From Lysobacter sp. (GTDB lineage Bacteria > Pseudomonadota > Gammaproteobacteria > Xanthomonadales > Xanthomonadaceae): 64,000 nt of DNA. A model generated the notes under the pieces. The model made no database searches. It saw only the letters and a list, made by a program, of their open reading frames with translations, and was not told where the DNA came from. Positions 50,830-59,642 of this stretch are shown here, piece by piece (the first letter of the stretch is position 1; every line of letters begins with the position of its first letter). The DNA lies in assembly GCA_008015835.1 (NCBI GenBank), contig SSGH01000008.1, positions 1-64,000 on the forward strand. The letters are read 5' to 3'. The position numbers were made by a program, and so were the translations under genes.

Positions 50830-53022
50830 ATGCACGGATTCGACGAGGACAGCGGCCGCGGCGACGATGCGGAGCCGACGGCCGTCGCCGCGCGCGGCGA
50901 ATTGGCGCAGCGCAGCGTCGAAGCGCTGGCCGCCGACGGGCCGCTGGCCGCGGCGATGCCGGGTTTCGCCGCGCGGCCGTCGCAGCAGCAGTTGTCGGCC
51001 GCGATCGCCGACTGCATCGAATCCCGCGACGCGCTGTTGGCCGAAGCCGGTACCGGCACCGGCAAAACGTTCGCGTATCTGGCGCCGGCGCTGCTGTCGG
51101 GCGCGAAAACCATCGTCTCCACCGGCACGCGCGCGCTGCAGGATCAGCTCTATCACCGCGATCTGCCGCGCGTGCGCGACGCCTTGGGCATCGGTCGCAA
51201 AACCGCGCTGCTGAAAGGCCGCGCCAACTATCTGTGCAAGTACCGCCTGGAGCAGCACAAGGGCGAGCCGTCGCTGTCGAAAGGCCTGTTCGCGACCAAG
51301 GAACAGATCAACCACTTCCAGCGCATCGTCGCCTGGAGCGGGCGCACGCGTTTGGGCGATTTGGCCGAATTGGACGCGCTGCCGGAAGATTCGCCGCTGC
51401 TGCCGCTGGTCACGTCGACCGTCGACAACTGTCTCGGCAGCGACTGTCCGTTCTGGGAGGAATGCTTCGTCGTGCAGGCGCGGCAACGCGCGCAGGCGGC
51501 CGATGTGGTGGTGGTGAATCATCATCTGCTGCTCGCGGATTTGGCGCTGAAGCAGGAAGGTTTCGGCGAAATCCTGCCGGGCGCGCAGGTGTTCGTGATC
51601 GACGAAGCGCATCAATTGCCGGAATTGGCCGCGCAGTTCTTCGGCGAAGGTTTGAGCGCGCGGCCCTTGGTCGAAGCGGCGCGCGATGCGCTGAGCGAAT
51701 GCAAAACCGTGACCGGCGCGCTGGCGACGATTCAACTGCCGGCGCGCGCGCTGGAAGACGCGACGCGCGGCATCCGCACGGCGATGGACGGCCTGCCGGC
51801 GCGCGGCACGCGCTGGCGCGCGCTGCAGGAGCCCGGCGTTTACGAGGCGCTGATCGCGCTCGACGACGCGCTGTGCGGTTTCATCGATGCGCTGACGCCG
51901 CTGTGCGAAGCCTCGCCGGGCTTCGACAGTTGCCATCATCGCGCGCTGGATCAACGCGCGCGACTGTTGCGCTGGGCCCCGCCGGAGTTCGCGAAACGCT
52001 TCGCGACGACGCGTGCGGAAGATACCGAAGACGCAGGCTCAGCCTCGGTGACGGATGCCGTCGACGGGCAAAGCGACGGATACAGCGACGAATACGGCCA
52101 CGGCCGCCCGGCTCTCGCCCCCGACCCGTCTCCCGGCGGGAGAGGGGAGAACGTCCTGCCGTACGACGTGCGCTGGTATGAATTGTCGCCGCGCGGTTTC
52201 CGGTTCCAACGCACGCCGCTGGATGTCTCCGGGCCGCTGCGCGCGCATCGCGAGCAATCGCGCGCGGCGTGGATCTTCACGTCCGCGACGCTCGCGGTGG
52301 ACGGTCGTTTCGACCATCTGTCCACGCGTTTGGGGCTAGACGCGCCGCGCACGCTGATCGCGCCCAGTCCGTTCGATTGGCCGCATCAGGCGCTTTGCTA
52401 TCTGCCGCCGCGATTGCCCGAGCCGCAGTCGCGCGACTACACCCGCGCGGTCATCGATGCGGTGCGTCCGGTGTTGGACGCCTCGGGCGGGCGTGCGTTT
52501 CTGCTGTTCGCCTCGCATCGCGCGCTGCGCGAAGCTGCCGATGCGCTGCGCGCGGACGACGCGCCGTGGCCGCTGTTCGTGCAGGGCGACGCGCCGCGCT
52601 CGGTGCTGCTGCAGCGCTTCCGCGATTCCGGCAACGGCGTGCTGCTGGGCGCCGCGAGTTTCCGCGAAGGCGTGGACGTGGCCGGCGACGCGCTGAGCGT
52701 GGTGGTGATCGACAAACTGCCGTTCGCCGCGCCCGACGACCCGGTGTTCGAGGCGCGACTCGACGCGATCCGGCGCGACGGCGGAAACCCCTTTCGCGAC
52801 GAGCAACTGCCGCAGGCGGTGATCGCGCTCAAACAGGGCGTCGGGCGCTTGATCCGCACCGAAACAGATCGCGGCGTGCTGGTGCTGTGCGATCCGCGCC
52901 TGATCGGCAAGTCCTACGGTCGCGTGTTCTTCGATTCGCTGCCGCCGTTCGCGCGCACGCGCGACGTGGCCGAGGTGCGCGCGTTTTTCGAGAGCGTCGC
53001 CGACGCTACACTGCGCGCATGA
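50830..53022 (+). CDS. yoaA: XPD/DinG-family Fe-S DNA helicase (YoaA)
   Basis: A 730-residue 5'-3' DNA helicase of the XPD/DinG superfamily. Walker A is AEAGTGTGKTFAYLAPAL (near residue 80). Four cysteines bind a [4Fe-4S] cluster (NYLCKY, DNCLGSDCPFWEEC). The DEAH box is VIDEAHQLPE, and late motifs include GAASFREGVDVAG and QGVGRLIRT. Adjacency to tsaB matches E. coli yoaA. YoaA works with the clamp-loader chi subunit in damage tolerance. Residues about 395-445 are an insertion with Ser/Asp/Gly-rich sequence and the repeat-derived LAPDPSPGGRGE (see 52111-52150). It overlaps tsaB by 4 nt. Confidence 0.92.
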   Translation: MHGFDEDSGRGDDAEPTAVAARGELAQRSVEALAADGPLAAAMPGFAARPSQQQLSAAIADCIESRDALLAEAGTGTGKTFAYLAPALLSGAKTIVSTGTRALQDQLYHRDLPRVRDALGIGRKTALLKGRANYLCKYRLEQHKGEPSLSKGLFATKEQINHFQRIVAWSGRTRLGDLAELDALPEDSPLLPLVTSTVDNCLGSDCPFWEECFVVQARQRAQAADVVVVNHHLLLADLALKQEGFGEILPGAQVFVIDEAHQLPELAAQFFGEGLSARPLVEAARDALSECKTVTGALATIQLPARALEDATRGIRTAMDGLPARGTRWRALQEPGVYEALIALDDALCGFIDALTPLCEASPGFDSCHHRALDQRARLLRWAPPEFAKRFATTRAEDTEDAGSASVTDAVDGQSDGYSDEYGHGRPALAPDPSPGGRGENVLPYDVRWYELSPRGFRFQRTPLDVSGPLRAHREQSRAAWIFTSATLAVDGRFDHLSTRLGLDAPRTLIAPSPFDWPHQALCYLPPRLPEPQSRDYTRAVIDAVRPVLDASGGRAFLLFASHRALREAADALRADDAPWPLFVQGDAPRSVLLQRFRDSGNGVLLGAASFREGVDVAGDALSVVVIDKLPFAAPDDPVFEARLDAIRRDGGNPFRDEQLPQAVIALKQGVGRLIRTETDRGVLVLCDPRLIGKSYGRVFFDSLPPFARTRDVAEVRAFFESVADATLRA
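52111..52150 (+). repeat. Extragenic-type palindrome inserted in frame in yoaA
   Basis: The 40-nt element contains the inverted repeat TCTCCC/GGGAGA (52129-52134 and 52138-52143) and translates as PALAPDPSPGGRGE in the yoaA frame. From memory, the peptide APDPSPGGRG is widespread as the translation of a common intergenic repeat (CTCTCCC...GGGAGAGG). Related hairpins lie at 55889-55915 and 55964-55998. Confidence 0.7.
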
Positions 53023-53777
53023 ATCTGCTCGCTTTCGAATTGTCCACCGAAGCCTGCTCCGTCGCGTTGCGGGTCGACGACGAGACGCGCGCGCGTCACG
53101 AGATCGCGCCGCGTCGTCACGCCGAACTCGCGTTGCCGTGGGCCGAGGCGTTGTTGGCCGAAGCCGGGCTCGCGAAATCGCAACTGGATGCGATCGCGGT
53201 CGGTCGCGGCCCCGGCGCGTTCACCGGCGTGCGCTTGGGCATTTCGATCGCGCAGGGCATCGCGCTGGCGCTGGATCGGCCGATCGTGCCGGTCTCGACG
53301 CTGGCGGCGTTGGCGATGCGCGCGGTCGCGCTGGCGCCCGCACTCGACCGGCGCATTCCGGTGCTGGCCGCGATCGATGCGCGGATGAACGAACTGTACG
53401 TCGGTTGCTTCGAGATCGAACGTTTCGATGCGGACGGTCATGGCGATCTCGCCGATGCGCATCTGCTCGGCGAGGAAACGCTGGCGGTGCCGGGCACCGT
53501 TGCGCTGCCGGAATCGCCTGCGCATTGGTACGGCGTCGGCACGGGCTTCGCGGCGCTGGGCGGCGAATTGCGCGCGCGCTTCGCGTCGCAGTGGGCGGCG
53601 GTGGATGCCGAGGCCTTGCCGCAGGCCGCCGATGTCGCGCGGCTCGCGGTGCGCGCCTTCGCGCGCGGCGAAGCGGTCGCGCCCGAACGCGTGGAACCGG
53701 CGTATCTGCGCAACAACGTCGCACTGACCTTGGCGGAGCAGATCGCAGCGAGAGAGGCGGCGGCGAAGCGAGAATGA
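53019..53777 (+). CDS. tsaB: tRNA t6A biosynthesis protein TsaB
   Basis: A 252-residue partner of TsaD and TsaE in making N6-threonylcarbamoyladenosine at position 37 of ANN-decoding tRNAs. The ASKHA-type fold shows LLAFELSTEACSVAL, AVGRGPGAFTGVRLGISIAQGIA and AAIDARMNELYVGCF. The last two are typical of TsaB and not of TsaD. Length is normal. The start overlaps the yoaA stop (ATGA). The stop is followed by an exported-protein gene whose frame stays open across the junction. Confidence 0.95.
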   Translation: MNLLAFELSTEACSVALRVDDETRARHEIAPRRHAELALPWAEALLAEAGLAKSQLDAIAVGRGPGAFTGVRLGISIAQGIALALDRPIVPVSTLAALAMRAVALAPALDRRIPVLAAIDARMNELYVGCFEIERFDADGHGDLADAHLLGEETLAVPGTVALPESPAHWYGVGTGFAALGGELRARFASQWAAVDAEALPQAADVARLAVRAFARGEAVAPERVEPAYLRNNVALTLAEQIAAREAAAKRE

Positions 53778-53830
53778 TCGACCCGCGCGTTCGGCGCTCG
53801 CCGAACGCGCACGCACGACGGAGCATCGCG

Positions 53831-55027
53831 ATGCGAAACGAACGAGCGACACGGCGTTGGAGAGCGATCGCTGGACGCGGGTGGGCGATGGCGATGGTAT
53901 GCCTCGCATCGCTATGCGCGAACGCTGCCGAAGGCTCGCAAACCTGGGAAGGCACCATCGGTACCCTGCCGGTGGTGGTGCGGCTCGATCCGAGCGGCGG
54001 CGCGTTCGACGACCAGTATTTCTACCGGAAACATCGTCGCGGCATCGACTTGAACGCTTCGCGCGGCGAGGACGGTTCGTTGACCCTGGAAGAACGGCGG
54101 CCGAGTTGGGGCGCGCCCGAATCGGTGTGGACGCTGGCGCCGCCGGGCGAAGACGGGCGACTGCGCGGCGAATGGCGGCAGGGCGAACGCGCCTTGCCGA
54201 TCGTGCTGCGTCGCGTCGATCCCGCGCGGTTGCCGCCCAGCGACGACCCGGGCTTGAACGCGATGCGACAAGACGACGCCTACGACTATCTGCGTTTCGT
54301 CGACGTGAAACTGGAAGCGGGCAAAGAAGAGACCGTCGGCGCATTCCGGTTGCAGTGGTGGCGCGAGCCGGAAAGCGATGTCGCGTTGTTTCGCGTGCTC
54401 TCCGGTTACCCGGATGCGCAGCTCGCGGACGTGAATCGCGCGCTCGCGCGCCGGCATTGGCGCGAAGTCGCCGCGTCGCTCGATTGCCGCGGTGCGGAGA
54501 TGTCCGATTACACCAGCACCACGACCTTGCGTTACATCGGGCGCGACGCGTTGAGCGTGAGCTTGCATGCCGAGTATTTTTGCGGCGGTGCGCACCCGGA
54601 TTTCGGCGACACGCCGTTCAATTTCGACCCGCGCACCGGGCGCGAATTGTCGCTCGAAGACGTGTTGTGGCTGGGCGAAGGCGTCCCGCCGGACCGCGAG
54701 CGCGACAACGATGCGAGGATGACCTATCGCAGCGAGGTGTTCGCGCCCTGGGTGGTCGAGCGCATGCGCGCGCTGTATCCGAATGAGGTCGTGCCCGATG
54801 CGGCCCCCGACGATGCGAACGCCAAGCCGGAGGATGAAGACGACTACGGCTGCGCCTACGACGCGCCCGATGTGTGGAATTACGCCAGTTGGCACCTGCG
54901 CCCCGAGGGCGTGTATCTCGGCGCGAGTTTTGCGCGCGTCGGTCGCGTCTGCGACGACCCGCCGTGGTCGGTGCTGCCGTGGGACGAGGTGAGGAAGCAT
55001 GCGGGCGCGGTGAAGATCGAACTTTGA
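53831..55027 (+). CDS. Exported DUF3298/RsiV-like domain protein
   Basis: A 398-residue exported protein. A signal peptide (RAIAGRGWAMAMVCLASLCANAAE) is followed by an unknown N-terminal part (TWEGTIGTLPVVVRLDPSGG) and a C-terminal domain with DALSVSLHAEYFCGGAHPDFGDTPFNFDPRTGRELSLEDVLW. This is the signature of DUF3298 (RsiV-type ligand-binding domain). The start at 53831 was chosen because GGAG lies 7 nt before it; an earlier ATG at 53774 overlaps tsaB but spoils the signal peptide. In RsiV this domain binds lysozyme, but many exported bacterial proteins carry it with no known role. The binding target is unknown here. Confidence 0.8.
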   Translation: MRNERATRRWRAIAGRGWAMAMVCLASLCANAAEGSQTWEGTIGTLPVVVRLDPSGGAFDDQYFYRKHRRGIDLNASRGEDGSLTLEERRPSWGAPESVWTLAPPGEDGRLRGEWRQGERALPIVLRRVDPARLPPSDDPGLNAMRQDDAYDYLRFVDVKLEAGKEETVGAFRLQWWREPESDVALFRVLSGYPDAQLADVNRALARRHWREVAASLDCRGAEMSDYTSTTTLRYIGRDALSVSLHAEYFCGGAHPDFGDTPFNFDPRTGRELSLEDVLWLGEGVPPDRERDNDARMTYRSEVFAPWVVERMRALYPNEVVPDAAPDDANAKPEDEDDYGCAYDAPDVWNYASWHLRPEGVYLGASFARVGRVCDDPPWSVLPWDEVRKHAGAVKIEL

Positions 55028-55120
55028 GCGCGAGGGCGCCGCCGACCCTGCCATTAGTCATCGGAACCCGGCCGCGCCGTCCGGGTCAGGACGAAGACCG
55101 ACCGCAACGAGAGCGCCGCC

Positions 55121-55807
55121 ATGACCGAGACCGAACCGCAGCCGCGCCGCACACGCGGCTGGATCGCCGAATATCTGTCTCTGATGGCGATGTTGCTGCT
55201 GTTGATGGCCGCGCGCGATTCGCTCGCCAATCACTATCACGTGCCCAGCGGCTCGATGGAGCCCACGCTGATGCCCGGCGACCGTATCGCGGTCGATATG
55301 CGCGCCTACGGTTTGCGCATGCCGTTCACCGACATCGAACTGCATGAGGGCCCATCGCCGCAGCCGGGCGATGTGGTGGTGTTCGATTCCCCGACCGACG
55401 GCACGCGGTTGATCAAGCGCTTGGTGGCGGTGGGCGGGCAGACCGTCGCCCTGACCGACGGCCGTTTGACCGTCGACGGTGTGCCGCTGCGTATCGACGA
55501 CGAGCGCGCCCTCGACATTGCCGCCGCCCGAGCGCGCGCCGCCGAAACGCCCCGCATCCAACAGGATGTGCCGGAAGCGCGCGAACGCTTCGGCGATCGC
55601 ATCGTGCGCTTGAATCTCGACGACGGCGGCGGCCCGGACATTCCCCCGACCCGCATCCCCGACGGCATGGGCTTGGTCCTGGGCGATCACCGCGGCAACA
55701 GCGCCGACGGACGTTACTTCGGTCTCGTGCCGCTCGATGCGTTCTACGGCAAAGCGGTCGCCATCTACCACCGGAGCGGCGAAGGCTTCGGCTGGACGCG
55801 GTTGTAA
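55121..55807 (+). CDS. lepB: Signal peptidase I
   Basis: A 228-residue inner-membrane peptidase that cleaves Sec and Tat signal peptides on the periplasmic side. One N-terminal membrane segment (EYLSLMAMLLLLMAARDSLA) is followed by the catalytic Ser in VPSGSMEPTL (S45), the general-base Lys in GTRLIKRLVAVGG (K99) and the family motif LGDHRGNSADGRYFG. It is shorter than E. coli LepB, with one membrane span instead of two, and is not next to lepA. It may therefore be a second signal peptidase of the genome. It begins about 90 nt after the DUF3298-type gene. Confidence 0.93.
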   Translation: MTETEPQPRRTRGWIAEYLSLMAMLLLLMAARDSLANHYHVPSGSMEPTLMPGDRIAVDMRAYGLRMPFTDIELHEGPSPQPGDVVVFDSPTDGTRLIKRLVAVGGQTVALTDGRLTVDGVPLRIDDERALDIAAARARAAETPRIQQDVPEARERFGDRIVRLNLDDGGGPDIPPTRIPDGMGLVLGDHRGNSADGRYFGLVPLDAFYGKAVAIYHRSGEGFGWTRL

Positions 55808-55888
55808 CGCCGCGACGGCGGTCGTGAGCGCTCGCGACGACGCCGATCTTCGCTCGAGCCGCTGCCCCTCATCCGGCGCTGCGCGCCA

Positions 55889-55998
55889 CCTTCTCCCCGC
55901 GCCGCGGGGAGAAGGGACTCGAATTGGCGAGGCGGGCTTGGGGGTATGCGACGCGCGGATTCTCTTCTCCCTTTCCCCGCGCGAAGCAGGGGGAGAAG
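55889..55998. repeat. Two hairpin repeats between convergent lepB and tonB
   Basis: A perfect 12-bp stem CCTTCTCCCCGC/GCGGGGAGAAGG (55889-55900 and 55904-55915) and a second related hairpin with arms CTTCTCCC/GGGAGAAG (55964-55971 and 55991-55998). They lie in the 228-nt gap between convergent genes and may end both transcripts. They belong to the same general type as the element inside yoaA. Confidence 0.65.
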
Positions 55999-56035
55999 GG
56001 ATTGGATGCGGAAAGGTGGGAAATACCTTGGTGGC

Positions 56036-56929
56036 TTACTCGTCGTCCATCGCGCCTTCCGGCAGGAAACGCCAAGTGCGGATGACGTTGAGGATGTCCG
56101 GGTTGTCGGCCGTCTTCGGCAGCGGCGGGTAGGGTTCGGCGAGGCGGGCGATGCGCACCGCGGCGTCGTCCAGCAATTTGATGCCGCTGCTCTGCACGAT
56201 GTCGATGCGTTCGATCGAGCCGTTGCGCAGCACGCCGACGTTGATGACCACGGTGCCGGCCAAGCGGCGGCGGCGGGCTTCGTCGGGGTAGTTGAGGTTG
56301 CCGACGCGCTCGGCGCGGTCGACCCAGGCGCGCAGATACGTCGCCCAAGCGTATTCCTGGGTGCTGGCGGAGACGAACTTACGGCTCGGGCGCTTGGCGT
56401 AGCGGTTGGAGCGTAGGTGGATTTCGGCCGCCAGTCGGGCCATCTCCATGTCGTGTTCGACTTTCTGCCGGCCCTGAGGCAAGGGCAGCGGTTCGACTTT
56501 TTGGTCGCGGCTGGGCGGCGGCACCGTCGCCTCGCCGTTGAGACTGCTGACGATCCTCGCCTGGGTCGGCGGCGCGGGAGCAGGCGCCTGGGCGCGAACC
56601 GGTCGCGGCGCCACGCCGGGTTCGGCCTGCGGCATCGTGCCGGGCTGCACGTCGCGCGGACGTTGGGCTTTCTCGTGGTCGCCGCCGCCTTGATTATTGG
56701 CTTGGGCCAGGAAGTCCGCCTGCTTGGGCGTCAGCGGGGTCTGGGTCTGGGTGAGGATCACGTCCAGCATCGGCACCACCGGCGCGGCGCGCTCCAGCGC
56801 GAACCCGACGCCCAAGATCAGCAGCCCATGCAGCAGCAGCGAGAACACCAGGGTGGCGCTCAGGCGCTGGTCGTCGCCGATCCGCGGTTTCGGCAGCAGC
56901 GGCGGGGGCGGGGCGGGAATCGCGCTCAT
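56036..56929 (-). CDS. tonB: TonB family energy-transducing protein
   Basis: A 297-residue inner-membrane protein. The membrane anchor near residues 25-45 (TLVFSLLLHGLLILGVGFAL) carries the His typical of TonB anchors. A Pro/Ala/Gln-rich periplasmic spacer follows, then the C-terminal TonB domain: YLRAWVDRAERVGNLNYPDEARRRRLAGTVVINVGVLRNGSIERIDIVQSSG. It links the proton motive force (ExbB/ExbD) to outer-membrane transporters. The gene follows gshB by 35 nt on the same strand and is probably co-transcribed. Because genomes of this group often hold several TonB paralogues, the specific partner is unknown. Confidence 0.92.
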   Translation of the reverse strand: MSAIPAPPPPLLPKPRIGDDQRLSATLVFSLLLHGLLILGVGFALERAAPVVPMLDVILTQTQTPLTPKQADFLAQANNQGGGDHEKAQRPRDVQPGTMPQAEPGVAPRPVRAQAPAPAPPTQARIVSSLNGEATVPPPSRDQKVEPLPLPQGRQKVEHDMEMARLAAEIHLRSNRYAKRPSRKFVSASTQEYAWATYLRAWVDRAERVGNLNYPDEARRRRLAGTVVINVGVLRNGSIERIDIVQSSGIKLLDDAAVRIARLAEPYPPLPKTADNPDILNVIRTWRFLPEGAMDDE

Positions 56930-56964
56930 CGGGCCGGCGTATCAGCGAGCGGGGGCGCCGCCGG

Positions 56965-57921
56965 TCACGGCGAACGTTCCAGGGCGTCGAACAGCAGGCC
57001 GGCGATGTTCAGCCCGAACTGCGCATCCAATTCGCGGATGCAGGTCGGGCTGGTCACGTTGACTTCGGTGAGGTAGTCGCCGATCACGTCCAAGCCGACG
57101 AAGCGCAGGCCGCGGCGGCGCATTTCCGGGCCGACCTGGCCGGCGATCCAGCGGTCGCGCTCGCTCAACGGGCGGCCCTCGCCGCGGCCGCCGGCGGCGA
57201 GGTTGCCCCGGAATTCGTCGCCCTGCGGGATGCGGGCGAGGCAGTAATCCACCGGGGCGCCGTCGATCAGCAGAATGCGCTTGTCGCCGTGCACGATCTC
57301 CGGCAGGTAGCGCTGGGCCAGGGCCAAATGCCGGCCTCCGTCGGTCAGGGTTTCCAGAATCACGTTCAGATTGGCGTCGCCGGCGCGGGCGCGGAAGATC
57401 GACCGCCCGCCCATCCCGTCCAGCGGCTTGAGCACGGCGTCGCCGTGCTCCGCGACGAAGGCCTTCAGCGAGCCGGCGTCGCGGCTCACCAGCGTGGGCG
57501 GGCAGCACTGCGGGAACTCCAGCGCGGTCAGTTTCTCGTTTTGGTCGCGCAGGCCCCGCGGGTCGTTGACCACCTGGGCCCCGGCGCGCTGGGCGACGCT
57601 CAGGATGTGCGTGTCGTGCAGGTAGTCGGCGTCGACCGGCGGGTCCTTGCGCATCAACACCAAGTCGCCCGGGCCGAACGCGCGCTCGCTCGCCGCGCCC
57701 AACTCGAACCAGCCCGCGTAGTCGTCGCGGACGGTCAAGGCCGCGGTGCGTACGACCGGCTGGCCGTCGCGCAGGCCCAACCCGCCGGGGAGCGCGTAGT
57801 GCAGCCGATGCCCCCGACGCTGCGCTTCCAGCAGCATCGCGAAGGTCGAGTCTTTCGCGATCTTGATCGAGGCGATCGGGTCCATGACCACGATCACATC
57901 CCGCACCGTCCGACGATCCAT
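56965..57921 (-). CDS. gshB: Glutathione synthetase
   Basis: A 318-residue ATP-grasp enzyme joining glycine to gamma-glutamylcysteine. Family blocks are VVMDPIASIKIAKDSTFAMLLEAQRRGH, VLMRKDPPVDADYL, DAVLKPLDGMGGRSIFR, QGDEFRGNLAAGGRGEG and the metal/ATP site GLDVIGDYLTEVNVTSPT. Length matches E. coli GshB. An internal ATG 12 codons in (MDPIAS) is an alternative start and closer to other GshB proteins. It is divergent from pilG across about 310 nt and leads the gshB-tonB pair. Glutathione would also be the thiol acceptor for the persulfide enzymes at 9791-20525. Confidence 0.96.
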   Translation of the reverse strand: MDRRTVRDVIVVMDPIASIKIAKDSTFAMLLEAQRRGHRLHYALPGGLGLRDGQPVVRTAALTVRDDYAGWFELGAASERAFGPGDLVLMRKDPPVDADYLHDTHILSVAQRAGAQVVNDPRGLRDQNEKLTALEFPQCCPPTLVSRDAGSLKAFVAEHGDAVLKPLDGMGGRSIFRARAGDANLNVILETLTDGGRHLALAQRYLPEIVHGDKRILLIDGAPVDYCLARIPQGDEFRGNLAAGGRGEGRPLSERDRWIAGQVGPEMRRRGLRFVGLDVIGDYLTEVNVTSPTCIRELDAQFGLNIAGLLFDALERSP

Positions 57922-58230
57922 CCCGTTACCCGCAGAAAAAACCAGCGGCGATGTTATCAGGCCGTCGTTCGCTTCCGATGCGCGCCGCCGATACGCCGTG
58001 TTGCGTCGATTCTGGTCGCGCTGCGTCAGCGATTCCGCGGCGAAAGAATTCGTTAACCCGTCCTAACGAAGCGTGTCGGCAAAGGCGGTTACACTCGCCA
58101 ACGTGAGCCAGTCCATAGAATCGCTAACGAAAACTTGACAGTGCGTCGGTGGGCTGGGATATAGATACCTTTTCGCGGCGAACGCGCGGTTCGCCGTTGG
58201 CCGCGAGCGTGCCGCATACGGGGAGACACG
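57922..58230. other. Divergent control region gshB/pilG
   Basis: 309 nt between gshB and pilG. Apart from the pil promoter candidate at 58135-58165, no clear element was found on the gshB side. No tRNA or hairpin terminator is seen. Confidence 0.45.
58135..58165 (+). promoter_or_regulatory. Candidate promoter of the pilGHIJ-chpA operon
   Basis: A perfect -35 TTGACA (58135-58140) is followed at 17 nt by GATATA (58158-58163) or at 19 nt by TATAGA (58160-58165). It lies about 65 nt before the pilG start codon. Confidence 0.6.
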
Positions 58231-58632
58231 ATGACCCAAGACGAGAATCCAGCCGGCAGTCTGCAAGGCCTGCGGGTGATGGTGATCGACGATTCGAAGA
58301 CCATCCGCCGGACCGCGGAAACCCTGCTCAAGCGAGAAGGGGCCGAGGTGGTGACGGCGACCGACGGTTTCGAGGCGCTCGCCAAGATCGCCGATCAGCG
58401 GCCTCAGATCATCTTCGTCGACATCATGATGCCGCGGCTGGACGGGTACCAAACGTGCGCCCTGATCAAGAACAATCAGGTGTTCAAGCACACGCCGGTC
58501 ATCATGCTCTCGTCCAAGGATGGGTTGTTCGATAAGGCGCGGGGCCGGATCGTCGGTTCCGAGCAGTACCTCACCAAGCCGTTCACGCGCGAAGAATTGA
58601 TCGACGCGATCCGCAAGCACGTCAATGCCTGA
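58231..58632 (+). CDS. pilG: Twitching motility response regulator PilG
   Basis: A 133-residue single-domain CheY-like receiver. Phosphorylation-site Asp is in IIFVDIMMPRLDGYQT; acidic pair DD in VMVIDDSKTIRRT; Lys in YLTKPFTREEL; Ser/Thr switch in VIMLSSKDG. The sequence LKREGAEVVTATDGFEALAKI and the RIVGSEQYLTKPF ending match PilG of Pseudomonas and Xanthomonas. It acts in the cytoplasm downstream of the Chp kinase to promote pilus extension at the cell pole. It heads the operon pilG-pilH-pilI-pilJ-chpA. Confidence 0.96.
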   Translation: MTQDENPAGSLQGLRVMVIDDSKTIRRTAETLLKREGAEVVTATDGFEALAKIADQRPQIIFVDIMMPRLDGYQTCALIKNNQVFKHTPVIMLSSKDGLFDKARGRIVGSEQYLTKPFTREELIDAIRKHVNA

Positions 58633-58650
58633 CCGGGGGGCAGGGGAGCC

Positions 58651-59022
58651 ATGGCCCGCATTTTGTTGATCGAAGATTCTCCGACCGATACGGCGGTGCT
58701 GACGCGCCTGCTCGAGCGTCACGGGCATACCGTGATGGCCTCCGGCAGCGCCGAGGACGGGATCGAGGTCTGCAAGCGCGAAAAGCCCGACGTGGTCCTG
58801 ATGGATGTGGTCTTGCCGGGGATGAACGGCTTCCAGGCCACCCGCGCGATCACCCGCGAGGCCAGCACCAAGCACATTCCCGTGTTGATCGTCAGCACCA
58901 AGGGTATGGACACCGACCGCTCCTGGGGCATGCGCCAGGGCGCCCGCGACTACATCGTCAAGCCGCCGAACGAGGCCGCCCTGATCGCTCGCATCGACCA
59001 ACTGCTGGGGGACGCCGCATGA
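58651..59022 (+). CDS. pilH: Twitching motility response regulator PilH
   Basis: A 123-residue CheY-like receiver: ILLIEDSPTDTAVLTRLL, DVVLMDVVLPGMNGFQATRAI (phosphoacceptor Asp), VLIVSTKGMDTDRSWGMRQGARDYIVKPP. The TDRSWGMRQGA block is characteristic of PilH. In the Chp pathway it opposes PilG and dampens pilus output. It starts 18 nt after pilG and overlaps pilI by 4 nt (ATGA). A GGGGAGCC ribosome binding site precedes its ATG. Confidence 0.96.
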   Translation: MARILLIEDSPTDTAVLTRLLERHGHTVMASGSAEDGIEVCKREKPDVVLMDVVLPGMNGFQATRAITREASTKHIPVLIVSTKGMDTDRSWGMRQGARDYIVKPPNEAALIARIDQLLGDAA

Positions 59023-59573
59023 CCGAGGCCAACGCCGTCGCGTTCGACGCCTTCGAGGCGCTCGCCGACTACGAGCGCCGCAGTCTGGCCCACGTGGCCG
59101 GCCTGCCCGAGCAACTCCAGGCCGCGGGCTTGTGGCGCGGGGTGGGCTATCGCATCGGCCAGCGCAAGCTGGTGTCGGACTACGAATCGGTCGCGGAAAT
59201 CCTGACCGTCCCGCAGATCACCCCGGTCCCCGGCGCGCAGCCCTGGATGCTGGGCGTGGCCAACGTCCGCGGCAACCTGCTGCCGGTGGCCGATCTCAAG
59301 CAATTCCTCGAAGGCACCCGCTCGGTGCTGCAAGAGGGGCATCAAAAAGTGATGGTGCTGCGCCAGCCCGGCGGCGACGTGGCCGTGACCATCGACGAGC
59401 TGTACGGCCAGCGCTCGTTCCAAGACGAGCAGCAGGCCGATCCCGAATCCATCGGCGAGGGCCGGTACGGCGGTTTCATCGACCGCGCTTACCGCGTCGC
59501 CGACGAGTTATGGGGCGTGTTCCGCTTCGACCTGTTGGTCCGCACGCCCGAATTCCGACACGCGGCCACGTAA
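59019..59573 (+). CDS. pilI: CheW-like adaptor PilI
   Basis: A 184-residue CheW-domain adaptor that couples the receptor PilJ to the histidine kinase ChpA. CheW features: GYRIGQRKLVSDYESVAEILTVPQITPVPGAQPWMLGVANVRGNLLPVADLKQFL (read from residues about 45-100) and DVAVTIDELYGQRSF. It overlaps pilH by 4 nt, so it is translationally coupled. Pilus chemosensory arrays assemble at the poles. No unusual features. Confidence 0.95.
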   Translation: MTEANAVAFDAFEALADYERRSLAHVAGLPEQLQAAGLWRGVGYRIGQRKLVSDYESVAEILTVPQITPVPGAQPWMLGVANVRGNLLPVADLKQFLEGTRSVLQEGHQKVMVLRQPGGDVAVTIDELYGQRSFQDEQQADPESIGEGRYGGFIDRAYRVADELWGVFRFDLLVRTPEFRHAAT

Positions 59574-59642
59574 GGTTCGCCTACGCGCCCGACGCATCCT
59601 TCCTTTCACCGAACATCAGAACAACGTAGATCGAGGCGAGAC

